A DNA stretch of 64,000 nt from Chenopodium formosanum. Lineage: Eukaryota; Streptophyta; Magnoliopsida; Caryophyllales; Amaranthaceae. Of the stretch, positions 9,220 through 22,431 are shown piece by piece (positions within the stretch are counted from its first letter, which is position 1; every line of letters starts with the position of its first letter). A program made the translations under genes and the position numbers. The stretch covers positions 38,698,165 through 38,762,164 of the forward strand of contig CM044868.1 in the NCBI GenBank assembly GCA_024500155.1, written 5' to 3'. Under the pieces are notes generated by a model. That model made no database searches. It was not told where the DNA came from and saw only the letters and a program-made list of their open reading frames with translations.

Positions 9220-11900
9220 AACAAAGCTTTTTGAACCAAATGAAAGTCAAACACATTCAAACCAATCTTTTAAAATCAAATGAAAGTCAAACACATTTGA
9301 TCAAAGTTTTTTAAATCAAATGAAAGTCAAACACATTCAAACAAATCTTTTTAAATCATATGAAAGTCAAATACTTTCAAACAAAGCTTTTTGAATCAAA
9401 TGAAAGTCAAACACATTTAAACAAAGCTTTTTGAATCAAATGAAAGTCAAACACATTCAAATAAATCTTTTTGAATCGAAATAAAGTCAAACACATTCAA
9501 ACAAAGCTTTTTGAATCAAATGAAAGTAAAACAAATTCAAACAAAGCTTTTTGAATCAAATGAATGTCAAACACATTTAATCAAGTCTTTTTAAAGCATA
9601 TGAAAGTCAAACACATTCAAAAATAGCTTTTTAAATCAAATGAAAGTGAAACACATTTAAACAAAGCTTTTTGAATCAAGTGAAAGTCAAACACATTTAA
9701 ATAAATCTTTTGGAATCAAAATAAAGTCAAACTCATCCAAACATAGCTTTTTGAATCAAACGAAAGTCAAACACATTTAAACGAAGCTTTTTTGAATCAA
9801 ATGAAAGTCTAACACATTCAAAAAAATATTTTTGAATCGAAATAAAGTCAAACACATTCAAACAAAGCTTTTTGAATCAAATGAAAGTAAAACACATTCA
9901 ATCAAAGCTTTTTGAATCAAAAGAATGTAAAACACATTCAAACAAAGTTTTTAAATCAAATTAAAGTCAAACACATTCAATCAAATCTTTTTTGATCGAA
10001 ATAAAGTCAAAAACATTCAAACATATCTTTTTGAATCAAATGAAAGTTAAACACATTCAAACAAATCTTTTAAAATCAAATGAAAGTCAAACATATTCAA
10101 ACATAGCTTTTTGAATCAAATGAAAGTCAAACACATTAAAACAAAGCTTTTTGAATCAAATGAAAGTCACACACGTTCAAACAAAGCTTGTTGAATCTAA
10201 TGAAAGTCAAACACATTCAAACAATTCTTTTTGAATCGAAATAAAGTAAAACAAATTCAAACAAAGCTTTTTGAATCAAAAGAAAGTCAAACACATTCAA
10301 ACAAAGCTTTTTGAACCAAATGAAAGTCAAACACATTCAAACAAATCTTTTAAAATCAAATCAAAGTCAAACAAATTAAAACAAAGTTTTTTAAATCAAA
10401 TGAAAGTCAAACACGTTCAAACAAATCTTTTTAAATCATATGAAAGGTAAACACATTCAAACATAGCTTTTTGAATCAAATGAAAGTCAAACACATTTAA
10501 ACAAAGCTTTTTGAATCAAATGAAAGTCAAACACATTCAAATAAATCTTTTTGAATCGAAATAAAGTCAAACACATTCAAACAAAGCTTTTTGAATTAAA
10601 TGAAAGTAAAACAAATTCAAACAAAGCTTTTTGAATCAAATGAATATCAAACACATTTAATCAAGTCTTTTTAAAGCATATGAAAGTCAAACACATTCAA
10701 AAATAGCTTTTTAAATCAAATGAAAGTTAAACATATTTAAACAAAACTTTTTGAATCATATGAAAGTCTAACACATTTATATAAATCTTTTGGAATCAAA
10801 ATAAAGTCAAACTCATCCAAACATAGCTTTTTGAATCAAACGAAAGTCAAACACATTTAAACGAAGCTTTTTAGAATCAAATGAAAGTCTAACACATTCA
10901 ACTAAATATTTTTGAATCGAAATAAAGGTAAACACATTCAAACAAAGATTTTTGAATCAAATGAAAGTAAAACACATTCAATCAAAGCTTTTTGAATCAA
11001 ATGAATGTAAAACACATTCAAACAAAATTTTTTAGTCAAATGAAAGTCAAACACATTCAAACAAATCTTTTTTGATCGAAATAAAGTCAAACACATTCAA
11101 ACATATCTTTTTGAATCAAATGAAAGTCAAACACATTCAAACAAATCTTTTAAAATCAAATGAAAGTCAAACACATTCAAACATAGCTTTTTGAATCAAA
11201 TGAAAGTCAAACACATTTAAACAAAGCTTTTTGAATCAAATGAAAGTCAAACACATTCAAATAAATCTTTATGAATCGAAATAAAGTCAAACACATTCAA
11301 ATAAAGCTTTTTGAATCATATGAAAGTAAAATAAATCCAAACAAAGCTTTTTGAATCAAATGAATGTCAAACACATTTAATCAAGTCTTTTTAAAGCATA
11401 TGAAAGTCAAACACATTCAAAAATAGCTTTTTAAATCAAATGAGAGTTAAACACATTTAAACAAAGCTTTTTTAAATAAAATGAAAGTCAAACACAATTG
11501 AATAAATCTTTTTGTATCAAAATAAAGTCAAACTCATTTAAACATAGCTTTTTGAATCAAACAAAAGTCAAACACATTTAAACGAAGCTTTTTTGAATCA
11601 AATGAAAGTCTAACACATTCAAATAAATATGTTTGAATCGAAATAAGTCAAACACATTCAAACAAAGCTTTTTAAATCAAATGAAAGTAAAACACATTCA
11701 ATCAAAGCTTTTTAAATCAAATGAATGTAAAACACATTCAAACAAAGTTTTTAGAATCAAATGAAAGTCAAACCCATTCAAACAAATATTTTTTGATCGA
11801 AATAAAGTCAAACACGTTCAAACAAATCTTTTTGAATCAAATGAAAGTCAACCACTTTTAAACAAATTTTTTAAAATCAAATGAAAGTCAAACACATTCA
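9220..11900. repeat. Higher-order repeat, offsets 1,080 and 720 bp
   Basis: The same order of monomer variants recurs three times. The marker run GAATGTCAAACACATTTAAT followed by AAGTCTTTTTAAAGCATATG is at about 9,562, 10,642 and 11,362. The offsets are 27 and 18 monomers. Copies share private changes such as AAATAGC and an extra T in the ACGAAGC monomer. Confidence 0.8.
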
Positions 11901-12779
11901 AACAAAGTTTTTTTAATCAAATGAAAGTCAAACACATTCAAACAAATCATTTTAAATCATATGAAAGTCAAACACATTCAAACATAACTTTTTGAATCAA
12001 ATGAAAGTCAACCACATTTTAACAAAGCTTTTTGAATAAAATGAAAGTCAAACACATTTAAATAAATCTTTTTGAATCGAAATAAAGTCAAACACATCCA
12101 AACAAAGCTTTTTGAATCAAATGAAAGCCAAACACATTTTAACAATGCTTTTTGAATCAAATGAAAGACAAACACATTCAAACAAAGCTTTTTGAATCAA
12201 ATGAAAGTCAAACACATTCAAACAAATTTTTTTGGATCGAAATACAATCAAATACATTCAAACAAAGCTTTATGAATCAAAAGAAAGTCAAACACGTTCA
12301 AACAATTCTATTTAAATCGAAAAAAAGTAAAAAACACATTCAAACAAATATTTTTGAATCAAATGAAAGTTAAAAACATTCAAACAAATCTTTTTGAATC
12401 AAAAGAGAGTCAAACACATTCAAACAAAGTTTTTTGAATCAAATGAATGTCAAACACATTCAAACAAATCTTTTTAAAGCATATAAAAGTCAAACACATT
12501 CAAACATAGCTTTTTAAATCAAATGAAAGTTATAACTAATTTAAAAAAAAAAGATTTTTGAATCAAATGAAAGTCAAACACATTCGAATAAATCATTTTG
12601 AATCGAAATAAAGTCAAACATTTTAAACAATGCTTTTTGAATCAAATTAAAGTCTAACACGTTCAAACAAAGCTTGTTAAATCAAATAAAAGTCAAACAC
12701 ATTCAAATAAAGTTGTTTGAATCAAATGAAAGTCAAATACATTCAAACAAAGGTTTTTGAATCAAATGAAAGTCAAACA

Positions 12780-15700
12780 CATTCAAACAAATCTTTTTAA
12801 AGCATATGAAAGTCAAACACATTCAAAAATAGCTTTTTAAATCAAATAAAAGTTAAACACATTTAAACAAAGCTTTTTGAATCAAATGAAACTCAAACAC
12901 ATTTGAATAAATCTATAGGAATTGAAATAAAGCCAAACATATTCAAACAATGCTTTCTGAATCAAATGAAAATGAAACACGTTCAAACAAAGCTTGTTGA
13001 ATCAAATGAAAGTCAAACACATTCAAACAAAGCTGTTTGAATCTAATGAAAGTTAAATACATTCAAACAAATCTTTTTAAATCTAATGAAAGTCAAACAC
13101 ATTCAAACAATTCTGTTTAAATCAAAATAAAGTAAAACAAAATCAAACAAAGATTTTTGAATCAAAAGAAAGTCAAACACATTCAAACAAGCTTTTTGAA
13201 TCAAATGAAAGTCAAACACATTCAAACAAATCTTTTTGAATCAAAAGAAAGTCAAACACATTCAAACAAAGTTTTTTGAAACAAATGAAAGTCAAACTCA
13301 CACAAACAAATCTTTTTAAAGCATATGAAAGTCAAACACATTCAAACATAGCTTTTTAAATCAAATAAAAGTTTAAACTAATTTAAACAAAGCTTTTTGA
13401 ATCAAATGAAAGTTAAATACATTCAAACAAAGATTTTTGAAACAAACGAAAGTCAAACACATTCAAACAAACTTTTGGAATCAAATGAATGTCAAACACA
13501 TCCAAACAAATCTTTTAAAACAAAATGAAAGTCAAACACATTCAAACAAAGTTTTTTGAATCAAATGAAAGTCTCACACATTCAAACAAATTATTTTAAA
13601 TCATATGAAAGTCAAACACATTCAAACATAGCTTTTTGAACCAAACGAAAGTAAAACACATTTAAACAAAGCTTTTTGAATAAAATGATAGTCAAACACA
13701 TTCAAATAAATCTTTTTGAATTGAAATAAAGTCAAACACATTCAAACAAAGCTTTTTAAATCAAAAGAAAGTCAAACACATTCAAACAAGCTTTTTAAAT
13801 CAAATGAAAGTAAAACACATTCAAACAAATCATTCAAAATCAAAATAAAGTCAAACATATTCAAACAAAGTTTTTTGAATCAAATGAAAGTCAAACACAT
13901 TCAAACAAATCTATTTAAATCATATAAAAGTCAAACACATTCAAACATAACTTTTTGAATCAAATGAAAGTCAAACACATTTAAACAAAGCTTTTTGAAT
14001 CAAATGAAAGTCAGACACATTTAAATAAATATTTTTGAATCGAAATAAAGTCAAACACATTCAAACAAAACTTTTTAAATTAAATGAAAGTCAAACACAT
14101 TTTAACAAAGCTTTTTGAATCAAATGAAAGTCAAACACATTCAAACAAAGCTGTTTAAGTCAAATGAAATTCAAACACATTCAAAAAAACCTTTTTAAAT
14201 CAAATGAAATTCAAACACATCCAAACAAAGCTGTTTGAATCAAATGAAAGTCAATTACATTCAAACAAAGCTTTATGAATCTAATGAAAGTCAAACACAT
14301 TCAAACAAAGCTGTTTGAATCAAAAGAAAGTCAAACACATTAAAACAAAGCTTTTTAAATCAAATGAAATTAAAACACATTCAAACAAAGTTGTTTGAAT
14401 CAAATGAAAGTCAAATACATTCAAACAAAACTTATTGAATCTAATGAAAGTCAAACACTTTCAAACAACTCTTTTAAAATTGAAACAAAGTAAAACAAAT
14501 AAAAACAAAGATTTTTTGATCAAAAGAAAGTCAAACACATTCAAACAAGCTTTTTGAATCAAATGAAAGTCAAAAACATTCAAACAAATCTTTTTGAATC
14601 AAAAGGAAGTCAAACACATTCAAACAAAGTTTTTTAAATCAAATGAAAGTCAAACACATCAAACAAATCTTTTTAAAGCATATGAAAGTGAAACACATTA
14701 AAAAATAGCTTTTTAAATCAAATGAAAGTTAAACACATTTAAACAAAGCTTTTTGAATCAAATGAAAGTCAAACACATTTGAATAAATCTATTGGAATCA
14801 AAATAAAGTCAAACATATTCAAACAAAGCTTTTTAAATCAAATGAAAGTCAAACACATTCAAAAAAATCTTTTAAAAGCATATGAAAGTCAAACAGAATC
14901 AACAATAGCATTTTTAAATCAAATCAAAGTTAAACACATTTAAACAAAGCTTTTTGAATCAAATGAAAGTCAAACACATTTGAATAAATCTATTGGAATC
15001 GAAATAAAGTCAAACATATTCAAACAAAGCTTTTTGAATCAAATGAAAGTCAAACACGTTCAAACAAAGCTTGTTGAATCAAATGAAAGTCAAACACATT
15101 CAAACAAAGCTGTTTGAATCTAATGAAAGTTAAATACCTTCAAACAAAGCTTTTTAAATCTAATGAAAGTCAAACACCTTTAACAATTCTTTTTGAATCG
15201 AAATAAAGTAAAACAAAATCAAACAAAGATTTTTGAATCAAAAGAAAGTCAAACACATTCAAACAAGCTTTTTGAATCAAATGAAAGTCAAACACATTCA
15301 AACGAATCTTTTTGAATCAAAAGAAAGTCAAACACATTCAAACAAAGTTTTTTGAATCAAATGAAAGTCAAACTCATACAAACAAATCTTTTTAAAGCAT
15401 ATGAAAGTCAAACACATTCAAACATAACTTTTTAAATCAAATAAAAGTTAAAACTAATTTAAACAAAGCTTTTTGAATCAAATGAAAGTTAAATACATTC
15501 AAACAAAGATTTTTGAAACAAACGACAGTCAAACACATTCAAACAAACTTTTGGAATCAAATGAAAGTCAAACACATCCAAACAAATCTTTTAAAATAAA
15601 ATGAAAGTCAAACACATTCAAACAAAGTTTTTTGAATCAAATGAAAGTCTTACACATTCAAACAAATTATTTTTAATTATATTAAAGTCAAACAAATTCA

Positions 15701-16620
15701 AACATAGCTTTTTAAACCAAAAAAAAGTCAAACACATTTAAACAAAGCTTTTTGAATAAAATGATAGTCAAACACATTCAAATAAATCTTTTTGAATTGA
15801 AATAAAGTCAAACACATTCAAACAAAGCTTTTTAAATTAAAAGAAAGTCAAACACATTCAAACAAGCTTTTTAAATCAAATGAAAGTAAAACACATTCAA
15901 ACAAATCATTCAAAATCAAATAAAAGTCAAACACACTCAAACAAAGTTTTTTGAATCAAATGAAAGTCAAACACATTCAAACAAATCTTTTTAAATCATA
16001 TAAAAGTCAAACACATTCAAACATAACATTTTGAATCAAATGAAAGTCAAACACATTTAAACAAAGCTTTTTGAATCAAATGAAAGTCAAACACATTTAA
16101 ATAAATATTTTTGAATCGAAATAAAGTCAAACACATTCAAACAAAGCTTTTTAAATCAAATGAAAGTCAAACACATTTTAACAAAGCTTTTTGAATCAAA
16201 TGAAAGTCAAACACATTCAAACAAAGCTGTTTGAGTCAAATGAAAGTCAAACACATTAAAAAAAACCTTTTTAAATGAAATGAAATTCAAACACACCCAA
16301 ACAAAGCTGTTTGAATCAATTGAAAGTCAATTACATTCAAACAAAGCTTTATGAATCTAATGAAAGTCAAACACATTCAAACAAAGCTGTTTGAATCAAA
16401 AGAAAGTCAAACACATTCAAACAAAGCTTTTTAAATCAAATGAAATTAAAACACATTCAAACAAAGCTGTTTGAAACAAATGAATGTCAAATACATTCAA
16501 ACAAAACTTATTGAATCTAATGAAAGTCAAACACATTCAAACAACTCTTTTAGAATCGAAACAAAGTAAAACAAATTAAAACAAAGATTTTTTTATCAAA
16601 AGAAAGTCAAAAACATTCAA
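12780..16620. repeat. Tandem duplication of about 2.08 kb
   Basis: Segment about 12,780-14,850 is repeated at about 14,856-16,620 with offset 2,076 (for example AAACAAAGAT at 13,145 and 15,221). Both copies share a 41-bp variant monomer (ACTAATTTAAAC), a shortened monomer (CAAGCTTTTTG) and CTGTTTG-type monomers. Small indels differ between copies. Confidence 0.8.
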
Positions 16621-19600
16621 ACAAAGATTTTTTAAATCAAATGAATGTAAAACAATTTCAAACAAAGTTTTTTAGAATCAAATGAAAGTCAAACATATTC
16701 AAACAAATCTTTTTTGATCGAAATAAAGTCAAACACATTCAAACATATCTTTTTGAATCAAATGAAAGTCAAACATATTTAAACAAAGCTTTTTTAATCA
16801 AATGAAAGTCAATTACATTTAAATAAATCTTTTTGAATCAAAATAAAGTCAAACACATTCAAACAAAGCTTTTTAAATCAAATGAAAGCCAAACACATTT
16901 TAACAAAGCTTTTTAATCAAATGAAAGTCAAACACATTTGAATAAATTTTTTTTAATTAAAATAAAGACAAACTCATCCAAACATAGCTTTTTGAATCAA
17001 ATGAAAGTCAAATACATTTAAACGAAGCATTTTTGAATCAAATGAAAGTCAAACACATTCAAACAAAGTTTTTTTAAATCAAATGAATGTAAAACATATT
17101 CAATTAAAGTTTTTTGAATCAAATGAAAGTCAAACACATTCAAACAAATCTTTTTTGATCGAAATAAAGTCAAACACATTCAAACATATCTTTTTGAATC
17201 AAATGAAAGTCAAACATATTTAAACCAAGCTTTTTTAATCTAATGAAAGTCAAACACATTCAAACAATTCTTTTTAAATCGAAATAAAGTAAAACAAATT
17301 CAAACAAAGCTTTTTGAATCAAAAGAAAGTCAAACATATTCAAACAAGCTTTTTTAATCAAATGAAAGTAAATCACGTTCAAACAAATCTTTCAAAATCA
17401 AATAAAAGTCAAACACATTCAAGCAAAGCTTTTTAAATCAAATGAAATTCAAACACATTCAAACAAATCTTTTTAAATCATATGAAAGTGAAATATATTC
17501 AAACAAAGCTTATTGAATCTAATGAGAGTCAAACACATTCAAATAATTTTTTTGAATCAAATGAAAGTCAAACACATTCAAATAAATCTTTTTGAATTGA
17601 AACAAAGTCAAACACATTCAAACAATGCTTTTTGAATCAAATGAAAGTAAAATAAATTCAAAAAAAAGTTTTTGAATAAAATGAATGTCAAACACATTCA
17701 AACAAAGCTTTTTGAATCAAATGAAAGTCAAACACATTCTAACAAATCATTCAAAATCAAATGAAAGTCAAACACATTCAAACAAAGTTTTTGAATCAAT
17801 TGAAAGCCAAACACATTCAAACAAATCTTTTTACATCATATGAAAGTCAAACACATTCAAACATAGCTTTTTGAATCAAATGAAAGTCAAACACATTTAA
17901 ACAATGCTTTTTGAATCAAATGAAAGTCAAACACATTCAAATAAATCTTTTTGAATAGAAATAAAGTCAAATACATTCAAACATAGCTTTTTAAATAAAA
18001 TGAATGTTAAACACATTTAAACAAAGCTTTTTGAATCAAATGAAAGTCAAACACTTTCAAATAAAGCTTTTTTAATCGAAGAAAGTCAAACACATTCAAA
18101 CTAAGCTTTTTGAATCATATGAAAGTCAAACATGTTCAAACAAAGCTGTTTGAATCAAATGAAAGTCAAATACGTTCAAACAAACCTTTTTTAATCTAAT
18201 GTAAGTCAAACACAATCAAACAATTCTTTTTGAATCGAAATAAAGTAAAAACAAATTAAAACAAACCTTTTTGAATCAAAAGAAAGTCAAACATATTCAA
18301 TCAAGCTTTTTTAATCAAATGAAAGTAAAACACGTTCAAACAAATCTTTCAAAATCAAATGAAAGTCAGACACATTCAACAAAGCTTTTTAAATGAAATG
18401 AAATTCAAACACAATAAAACAAATCTTTTTAAATCATATGAAAGTCAAATACATTCAAACAAAGCTTTTTAAATCTAAGGAAAGTCAAACACATTCAAAC
18501 AATTTTTTTGAATCAAATGAAAGTCAAACACATTCAAATAAATCTTTTTGAATTTAAACAGAGTCAAACACATTCAAACAATGCTTTTTGAATCAAATGA
18601 AAGTCAAACACATTCTAACAAATCATTCAAAATCAAATGAAAGTCAAACACATTCAAACAAATCTTTTTAAATCATATGAAAGTCAAACACATTCAAACA
18701 TAACTTTTTGAAGCAAATGAAAGTCAAACACATTTAAACAAAGCTTTTTGAATCAAATGAAAGTCAAACATATTTTAATAAATCTTTTTTAATCGAAATA
18801 AAGTCAAACACATCCAAACAAAGCTTTTTGAATCAAATGAAAGCCAAACACATTTTAACAATGTTTTTTGAATCAAATGAATGTCAAACACATTCAAACA
18901 AAGCTTTTTGAATCAAATGAAAGTCAAACACATTCAAACAAAGTTTTTTGAATCAAATGAAAGTCTTACACATACAACTAAATCTTTTTAAATCATATGA
19001 AAGTCAAACACATTCAAACATAGCATTTTGAACGAAATGAAAGTCAAACACATTTAAACAAAGCTTTTTGAATCAAATGGTAGTCAAACACATTCAAATT
19101 AATCTTTTTGAATCGAAATAAAGTCAAACACATTCAAACAAAGCTTTTTGAATAAAAAGAAAGTCAAACACATTCAAAAAAGCTTTTTAAATCAAATGAA
19201 AGTAAAACACATTCAAACAAATCATTCAAAATCAAATGAAAGTCAAACACATTTAAACAAAGTTTTTTGAATAAAATGAAATTCAAACACATTCAAACAA
19301 ATCTTTTTAAATCATATGAAAGATAAACACATTCAAACATAACTTTTTGAATTAAATGGAAGTTAAACACATTTAAACAAAGCTTTTTGAATCAAATGAA
19401 AGTCAAACACATTTGAATAAATCTTTTTGAATCGAAATATAGTCAAACATATTCAAACAAAGCTTTTTGAATAAAATGAAAGTCAAACACGTTAAAACAA
19501 ATCTTGTTGAATCAAATGAAAGTCAAACACATTCAAACAAAGCTATTTGAAACTAATGAAAGTTAAATACATTCAAACAAAGCTTTTTAAATCTAATGAA

Positions 19601-21163
19601 AGTCAAACACATTCAAACAATTCTTTTTGAATCGAAATAAAGTAAAACAATTTCAAACAAAGCTTTTTGAATCAAAAGAAAGTCAAACACATTCAAACAA
19701 AGCATTTTGAACCAAATGAAAGTCAAACACATTCAAACAAATCTTTAAAAATCAAATGAAAGTCAAACACATTCAAACAATGTTTTTTAAATCAAATGAA
19801 AGTCAAACACATTCAAACAAATCTATTATATCATACGAAAGTCGAACACATTCAAATATAGCTTTTTGAATCAAATGAAAGTCTAACACATTTAAACAAA
19901 GCTTTTTGAATCAAATAAAAGTGAAACACATTCAAATAAATCTTTTTGAATCGAAATAAAGTCAAACACATTCAAACAAAGCTTTTTTAATCAAATGAAA
20001 GTAAAACACATTCAAACAAAGCTTTTTGAATCAAATGAATGTCAAACACATTTAATCAAGTCTTTTAAAAGCATTTGAAAGTCAAACACATTCAAAAATA
20101 GCTTTTTAAATGAAATGAAAGTTAAACACATTTAAACTAAGCTTTTTGAATCAAATGAAAGTTAAACACATTTGAATAAATCTTTTTGAATTAAAATAAA
20201 GTCAAACTCATCCAAAGATAGCTTTTTTGAATCAAACGAATGTCAAACACATTTAAACGAAGCTTTTTTGAATCAAATGAAAGTCAAATACATTCAAATA
20301 AATATTTTTGAATCGAAATAAAGTCAAACACATTCAAACAAAGCTTTTTGAATCAAATGAAAGTAAAACACATTCAATCAAAGCTTTTTAAATCAAATGA
20401 ATGTAAAACATATTCAAACAAAGTTTTTTGAATCAAATGAAAGTCAAACACATTCAAATAAATCTTTTTTGATCCAAATAAAGTCAAACACATTCAAACA
20501 TATCTTTTTGAATCAAATGAAAGTTAAACATATTTAAACAAAGCTTTTTGAATCAAATGAAAGGATAACACATTTAAATAAATCTTTTTGAATGGAAATA
20601 AAGTCAAACACATTTAAACAAATCTTTTTGAATCAAATGAAAGGTAAACACATTTTAACAAAGCTTTTTGAATCAAATGAAAGTCAACCACATTCAAACA
20701 AAGCTGTTTGAATCAAATGAAAGTCAAACACATTCAAACAAAGCTTTTTAAATCAAATGAAATTCAAACACATTCAAACATAGTTGTTTGAATCAATTGA
20801 AAGTCAAATACATTTAAACAAAGCTTTTTGAATCTAATGAAAGTTAAACACATTCAAATAATTTTTTTTGAATCGAAATAAAGTAAAACAAATTCAAACA
20901 AAGATTTTTGAATCAAAAGAAAGTCAAACACATTTAAACAAGCTTTTTGAATCAAATGAAAGTCAAACACATTCAAACAAATCTTTTAAAATCAAATGAA
21001 AGTCAAACACATTCAAACAAAGTTATTTGAATCAAATGAAAGTCATACACATTTAAACAAATCTTTTTAAATCATATGAAAGTCAAACACATTCAAACAT
21101 AGCTTTTTGAACCAAATGAAAGTAAAACACATTTAAACAAAGTTTTTTGAATCGAATGATAGT

Positions 21164-21168
21164 CAAAC
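21164..21168. repeat. Left target-site duplication CAAAC of the solo LTR
   Basis: CAAAC immediately precedes TGTAGACACC. Its partner is at 28,552-28,556. Removing everything between restores a continuous satellite phase. CAAAC is common in the monomer, so the phase and the empty-site comparison carry the argument. Confidence 0.75.
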
Positions 21169-21597
21169 TGTAGACACCTAAAAATGTCTCCCCAAAACCA
21201 AACCCGATGATGAACAACCTTTCACCGCCACTATTGGTCGGGTTTAGTATTTAATCCCTAGAGTGCTTAAAAAATCATATTTTATTAAATTTATATTTTT
21301 GAACAGTCCATGGATTAGTCTTGATGTTTGGTAAAAGCATAGTTTTAATTTCAGCCAAAACTTATTGATTAATTTTAAGCCCAAACCTTTTTTTTTTTTA
21401 TTGTTTTATTATTTATTTTTGGCCCAAACCTTTTATTTATTTTTATTTAATTATTTTCTTATTTTAGCCCGAATAATAAAAAGTCAGAAAAGGCCCGAAA
21501 TTATCAATCGGCACTTTAAAAGCCAAAGAAAATTAGGGTTAAAAATGTATTTAGACGGAAAAACGGGCAGGAATTTCCCACGCCACGACAGGTACCT

Positions 21598-21807
21598 ACC
21601 GTGTCACGGGAATCCTTCCCGTTTGACGGTGGGATTTCCCGTGACACGGGACAGTCCGTGTCTTTTCCGCGTAAACCCTTAACGCGTTTTTTATCCCGTT
21701 TTCTGAAAATTTCCTGCGTCACATCAATTATGTACCGTGTCACGGGAAAGTGTACCGTCTGATGGTGGAGCTTCCCGTTTCACGGTACAGGTTGACCGTG
21801 TCACGGG
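21598..21807 (+). repeat. CCGTGTCACGGG motif cluster in LTR promoter
   Basis: ACCGTGTCACGGG at 21,598, 21,734 and 21,795, and its near-inverse CCCGTGACACGGG at 21,638, with partial copies near 21,621, 21,756 and 21,775. The motif is almost palindromic, so the region can fold extensively. It lies 60-270 bp upstream of the TATA box, in U3. Confidence 0.75.
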
Positions 21808-21868
21808 ATACTTTTTTAAGGGTTTTTATCATTTTAGGGTTCCGTGTGCTCCCTCAGCACATTTTCCC

Positions 21869-21876
21869 TATAAATA
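21869..21876 (+). promoter_or_regulatory. TATA box of the solo LTR
   Basis: TATAAATA within CCCTATAAATACCCCC. The copy in the right part is at 27,588-27,595. Start of transcription would lie about 25-35 bp downstream. Confidence 0.65.
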
Positions 21877-22431
21877 CCCCCCTCATTTCTGATGAACGGG
21901 GCACCGAGTAATTCTCTTATTTTATTTTCTCTCTTCTATGATTTAGCCTAAACACTAGCCTACCCTTTTCACTTCAAAATTCCTTCTTCAAACACTCAAA
22001 GGAGTCCATATTTTACTCGAGGTTCTGTCCTTAAGCCAAGGCGTGAAAGGTAGAACTGTTTGAGGGTTTGGCCCCAAAATCAACTATACTTTATTTAATT
22101 TAATTTAATTATTGTTTATTTATTTCCTTCAAGTTACTAACTCGTTTATTATTTTGTAGTTGCAAACAAACAGAATCAAAGTAAGGATCATGCTTCTTTT
22201 GTTTTTATTATTTTTCTAACGATTTTATGTTGTTGGAATTGTGATTAAATTGGTTCTAATATTAATGTTGTTCTATATTTTTTGTATTGATCACCATATT
22301 GCATGTTTACAGGGAATATGTAATTGAAAATCACGCCTAATAAGATAATTTGTACAACCGGTTTAGGTTCCTTTTAATCTTGTTATTTAATTCAAGTGAT
22401 CACGATATTTTAGAATTATGTGTTGCATTAA

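Larger units (their letters stand above)
7498..21168. repeat. 40-bp satellite array, block 1
   Basis: About 340 head-to-tail monomers of 40 bp. A monomer matching the consensus exactly is 8,541-8,580, composed of CAAAGCTTTTTGAATC, AAAT and GAAAGTCAAACACATTCAAA. GC content of the consensus is 27.5 %. Recurring variants: a TAAATC...AATCGAAATAAAG type, a CAAATCTTTTTAAATCATATG type, a CATAGC type and a CAATTC...GTAAAACAAATTC type. Most monomers contain AAGCTT (HindIII), so a 40-bp HindIII ladder is expected. The array starts abruptly inside the reverse transcriptase relic and is interrupted at 21,169 by an LTR. Short reading frames within it, repeating NQMKVKHIQT-like peptides, are not genes. Confidence 0.98.
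21169..22431 (+). mobile_element. Solo LTR, left part (3' end missing)
   Basis: Begins TGTAGACACC at a target duplication and runs to GTTGCATTAA, where satellite resumes. It is unlike the array in GC content. It holds a TATA box and four copies of a CCGTGTCACGGG-type motif. It matches 27,144-28,107 in part. No coding region: reading frames at 21,365-21,743 cross the promoter and are accidental. Together with the right part it makes an LTR of about 1.7 kb. Orientation is set by the TATA box. Lineage is uncertain; Ty3/gypsy Tat/Ogre-like is possible. Confidence 0.8.

Noticed and set aside
12152..12373. Reading frames in the satellite (also at 24,368, 29,056, 32,934, 36,532, 39,886, 40,525, 40,884, 49,734, 51,493, 52,182, 54,931, 56,698, 57,448, 57,697, 60,717, 62,946 and 63,550) encoding repeated MNQMKVKHIQT-like peptides
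   Set aside because: They are translations of the 40-bp repeat. Because 40 is not a multiple of 3, three monomers cycle through all frames, and chance loss of stops in variants gives 60-95 codon frames. Identical frames at 32,934 and 36,532 are explained by the 3.6-kb duplication.
7498..21168. CRISPR-like array
   Set aside because: There are no unique spacers between repeats, the units are directly adjacent, and the context is a plant nuclear satellite.
21365..21743. Reading frames of 105 and 75 codons in the solo LTR, and 27,235-27,462
   Set aside because: They lie in U3 and the promoter on both strands and contain the CCGTGTCACGGG repeats. No family resemblance.
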